IMG/VR virus record: IMGVR_UViG_3300033155_001149
Coordinates: 1 to 23,496 of that record
From: a virus
Length of the DNA: 23,496 nucleotides
Strand: one strand, 5' to 3'
The notes beneath the pieces are model-generated. The model was not told the DNA's origin. It saw only the letters and a program-made list of their open reading frames with translations, and did not search any database. Below are positions 22,410-23,496 of this stretch, piece after piece. How positions within the stretch are numbered: the first letter of the stretch is position 1; every line of letters starts with the position of its first letter. The position numbers and the translations under genes are program-made.

Positions 22410-22589
22410 TCAATATAGATCAGAAAAATCCATGTTGTGTGTTCTGCGATTCAGAAAGCAAAGTGCAAGACCAGAAACCGCAATGACAATTCCGATCACT
22501 GCGGTGATCCACAATTCACAGTCTGATCCCGCAAACATTATTCCCGTAAAAAAAACAACTACCAGAAAACCGTTGATAATTTTTTTCAT
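22410..22589 (-). CDS. 59-residue membrane protein
   Basis: A short frame of 59 residues with two hydrophobic helices: IINGFLVVVFFTGIMFAG (residues about 4-21) and LWITAVIGIVIAVSGLALCFL (about 26-46), separated by a short SDCE turn, and a polar end (NRRTHNMDFSDLY). ATG 22589 overlaps the stop of the preceding gene (ATGA) and is preceded by AAGGATGCAAA. The hairpin layout resembles small phage holin/antiholin or superinfection-exclusion proteins, but location in an early operon makes a lysis role less likely. Function unknown. Confidence 0.65.
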   Translation of the reverse strand: MKKIINGFLVVVFFTGIMFAGSDCELWITAVIGIVIAVSGLALCFLNRRTHNMDFSDLY

Positions 22590-23496
22590 TTTGCATCCTT
22601 CATTGAATTAAGTTTGTTGAAAAATTTGATCATCTGATCAGGTGTGAATTTGTCCAGACCTTTTGTCATCTTCTTTTTGTCATACTTCTTTTTCTTGATC
22701 AACCCATTGATGACATCACACTGTTCACTGAATGAATGCGCCTTGAACACTTCTTCATCATCTGGGGGGATCGGCGGGGTTTCATCACTGTCCTGTTCTG
22801 GTGGTGCGGTGTTGTCGTCTGGGGGCGTGGTGTCGCCGTCTTCACCGTCTGCACTGTGCGGTTCTTCGGGTTTAACGTCGATGATTTCGGCGTCAGGGAT
22901 GCGTTTTTGTTCGCCGTACACACTGCGGGAAGAACCGATGAACTGCATCGCAAGCATTTGCTTGATGTCTTTGTCGGTGACATCCAGAATGAAACTGAAC
23001 CGCAGGATCACAAACGGATTTGTCAGTTCCCTTTTCGTGTATCCTTGCTTCACTGAAAACAGTGATCGAATGACACGGTTCTTCGCTTTGGTTTCGGTTT
23101 CAGGTAGCATGAACACACGTTTCTGACGGAAGTCACGTTCAATGCAATAATTGATATAATCGGGGGAAGGCTCGTCCCCGTTGTTGTATTTTTTATGATT
23201 GGTTTTGAATTGCTTCCCGTTGTATTTTTCGACAAGGTCTTCCCGAAATGCAAGGATGTCAAGATCGGCACAGTTCTTTTCCTGATACAGATTCCCGTCC
23301 GCCTTCCTGATTCCCCCGACCGCTTGAAAAGATACATAATCCTTCACACGATCAATCGGTGTGCACTTGTCAATGTTCCATTCCACGTTCCCGCAGATGC
23401 TGATCTTTTTCAAACCCTGACCCGTGATGCTGAACAACTTGATCGCCTTGTTATAATACACGTCTTTGTCGTCTGGTTCAGGTGACAACTGCACGG
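22586..23496 (-). CDS. Recombination/replication-associated phage protein (5' part outside window)
   Basis: At least 302 residues; the frame runs off the right edge, so the true start is not visible. Residues (numbered from the GTG at 23494) about 1-60 resemble a 'fsitgqGL.ki...gn.ew....' segment, and KAKNRVIRSLFSVKQGYTKRELTNPFVILRF (about 136-166) followed by MLAMQFIGSSRSVYG (about 180-194) recalls a family of phage proteins found beside recombination genes, where 'K...RaiR.l......y...El..PFvv.r' is conserved. A proline/acid-rich linker (about 210-250) leads to a small helical end domain with FTPDQMIKFFNKLNSM. A role with SbcCD and SSB in recombination is inferred. The stop overlaps the 59-residue protein's start. 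Confidence 0.55.
   Translation of the reverse strand, partial: VQLSPEPDDKDVYYNKAIKLFSITGQGLKKISICGNVEWNIDKCTPIDRVKDYVSFQAVGGIRKADGNLYQEKNCADLDILAFREDLVEKYNGKQFKTNHKKYNNGDEPSPDYINYCIERDFRQKRVFMLPETETKAKNRVIRSLFSVKQGYTKRELTNPFVILRFSFILDVTDKDIKQMLAMQFIGSSRSVYGEQKRIPDAEIIDVKPEEPHSADGEDGDTTPPDDNTAPPEQDSDETPPIPPDDEEVFKAHSFSEQCDVINGLIKKKKYDKKKMTKGLDKFTPDQMIKFFNKLNSMKDAK

Noticed and set aside
1-23496. CRISPR arrays, tRNA genes, insertion sequences and attachment sites
   Set aside because: I looked for spaced repeats, cloverleaf-like segments, transposase motifs and terminal inverted repeats and saw none that held up.

Overview
This window is a segment of a contractile-tailed (myovirus-type) bacteriophage or prophage genome. 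The evidence is a complete, ordered Mu-like tail module on the plus strand (head closure, tail completion, terminator, sheath, tube, frameshifted assembly chaperone, tape measure, gpN/gpP hub, gp45 spike, gp46/47/48 baseplate, fibre), gene overlaps of the ATGA/GTGA type, and almost no non-coding DNA. The Mu-like tail and the SSB tip ending DDENPF suggest a bacterial, probably Gram-negative, host. No integrase, transposase, terminase, capsid operon or endolysin lies in the window, so lifestyle cannot be read from it.

Layout. Positions 1-14955 (plus strand) are late morphogenesis genes: the end of a connector-like gene, the neck, then sheath and tube with a hairpin terminator behind them (about 4277-4307). 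Next come the tail assembly chaperone with a -1 frameshift signal, the tape measure, hub, spike and wedge proteins, a fibre, and three small genes, two of them membrane proteins. A hairpin at 14977-15017 with A and T flanks can terminate transcription from both sides, and an AT-rich gap follows to 15150. Positions 15151-23496 (minus strand, entering from the right edge) are replication/recombination and accessory genes: a recombination-associated protein (cut by the window edge), tiny proteins, SbcD-like nuclease, Lar-like zinc ribbon, SbcC-like ATPase, zinc-ribbon and phage hypothetical proteins, a minimal beta-clamp-like protein, SSB, a DUF1643 protein, a capsid-domain-like fragment and an unknown protein.

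The genes work together in two blocks. The plus block builds the neck, contractile tail and baseplate. The minus block provides DNA end processing (SbcCD), strand protection (SSB), probable polymerase processivity (clamp-like) and possible anti-restriction (Lar-like).

The most unusual signal is not a gene. The trinucleotide GAG/CTC is almost absent from both strands, in and out of frame: about 29 GAG and 7 CTC by eye in 23.5 kb, where several hundred of each would be expected. Glutamate is encoded almost only by GAA, including about 98 of 98 in the SbcC-like gene. Ribosome binding sites use AGGGGG where AGGAGG, which contains GAG, would be usual. This looks like DNA-level avoidance of a short motif, for example one read by a host defence. 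The other strong signal is a textbook -1 frameshift site (A AAT TTT, 6-nt spacer, stem-loop) at the end of the tail chaperone gene.
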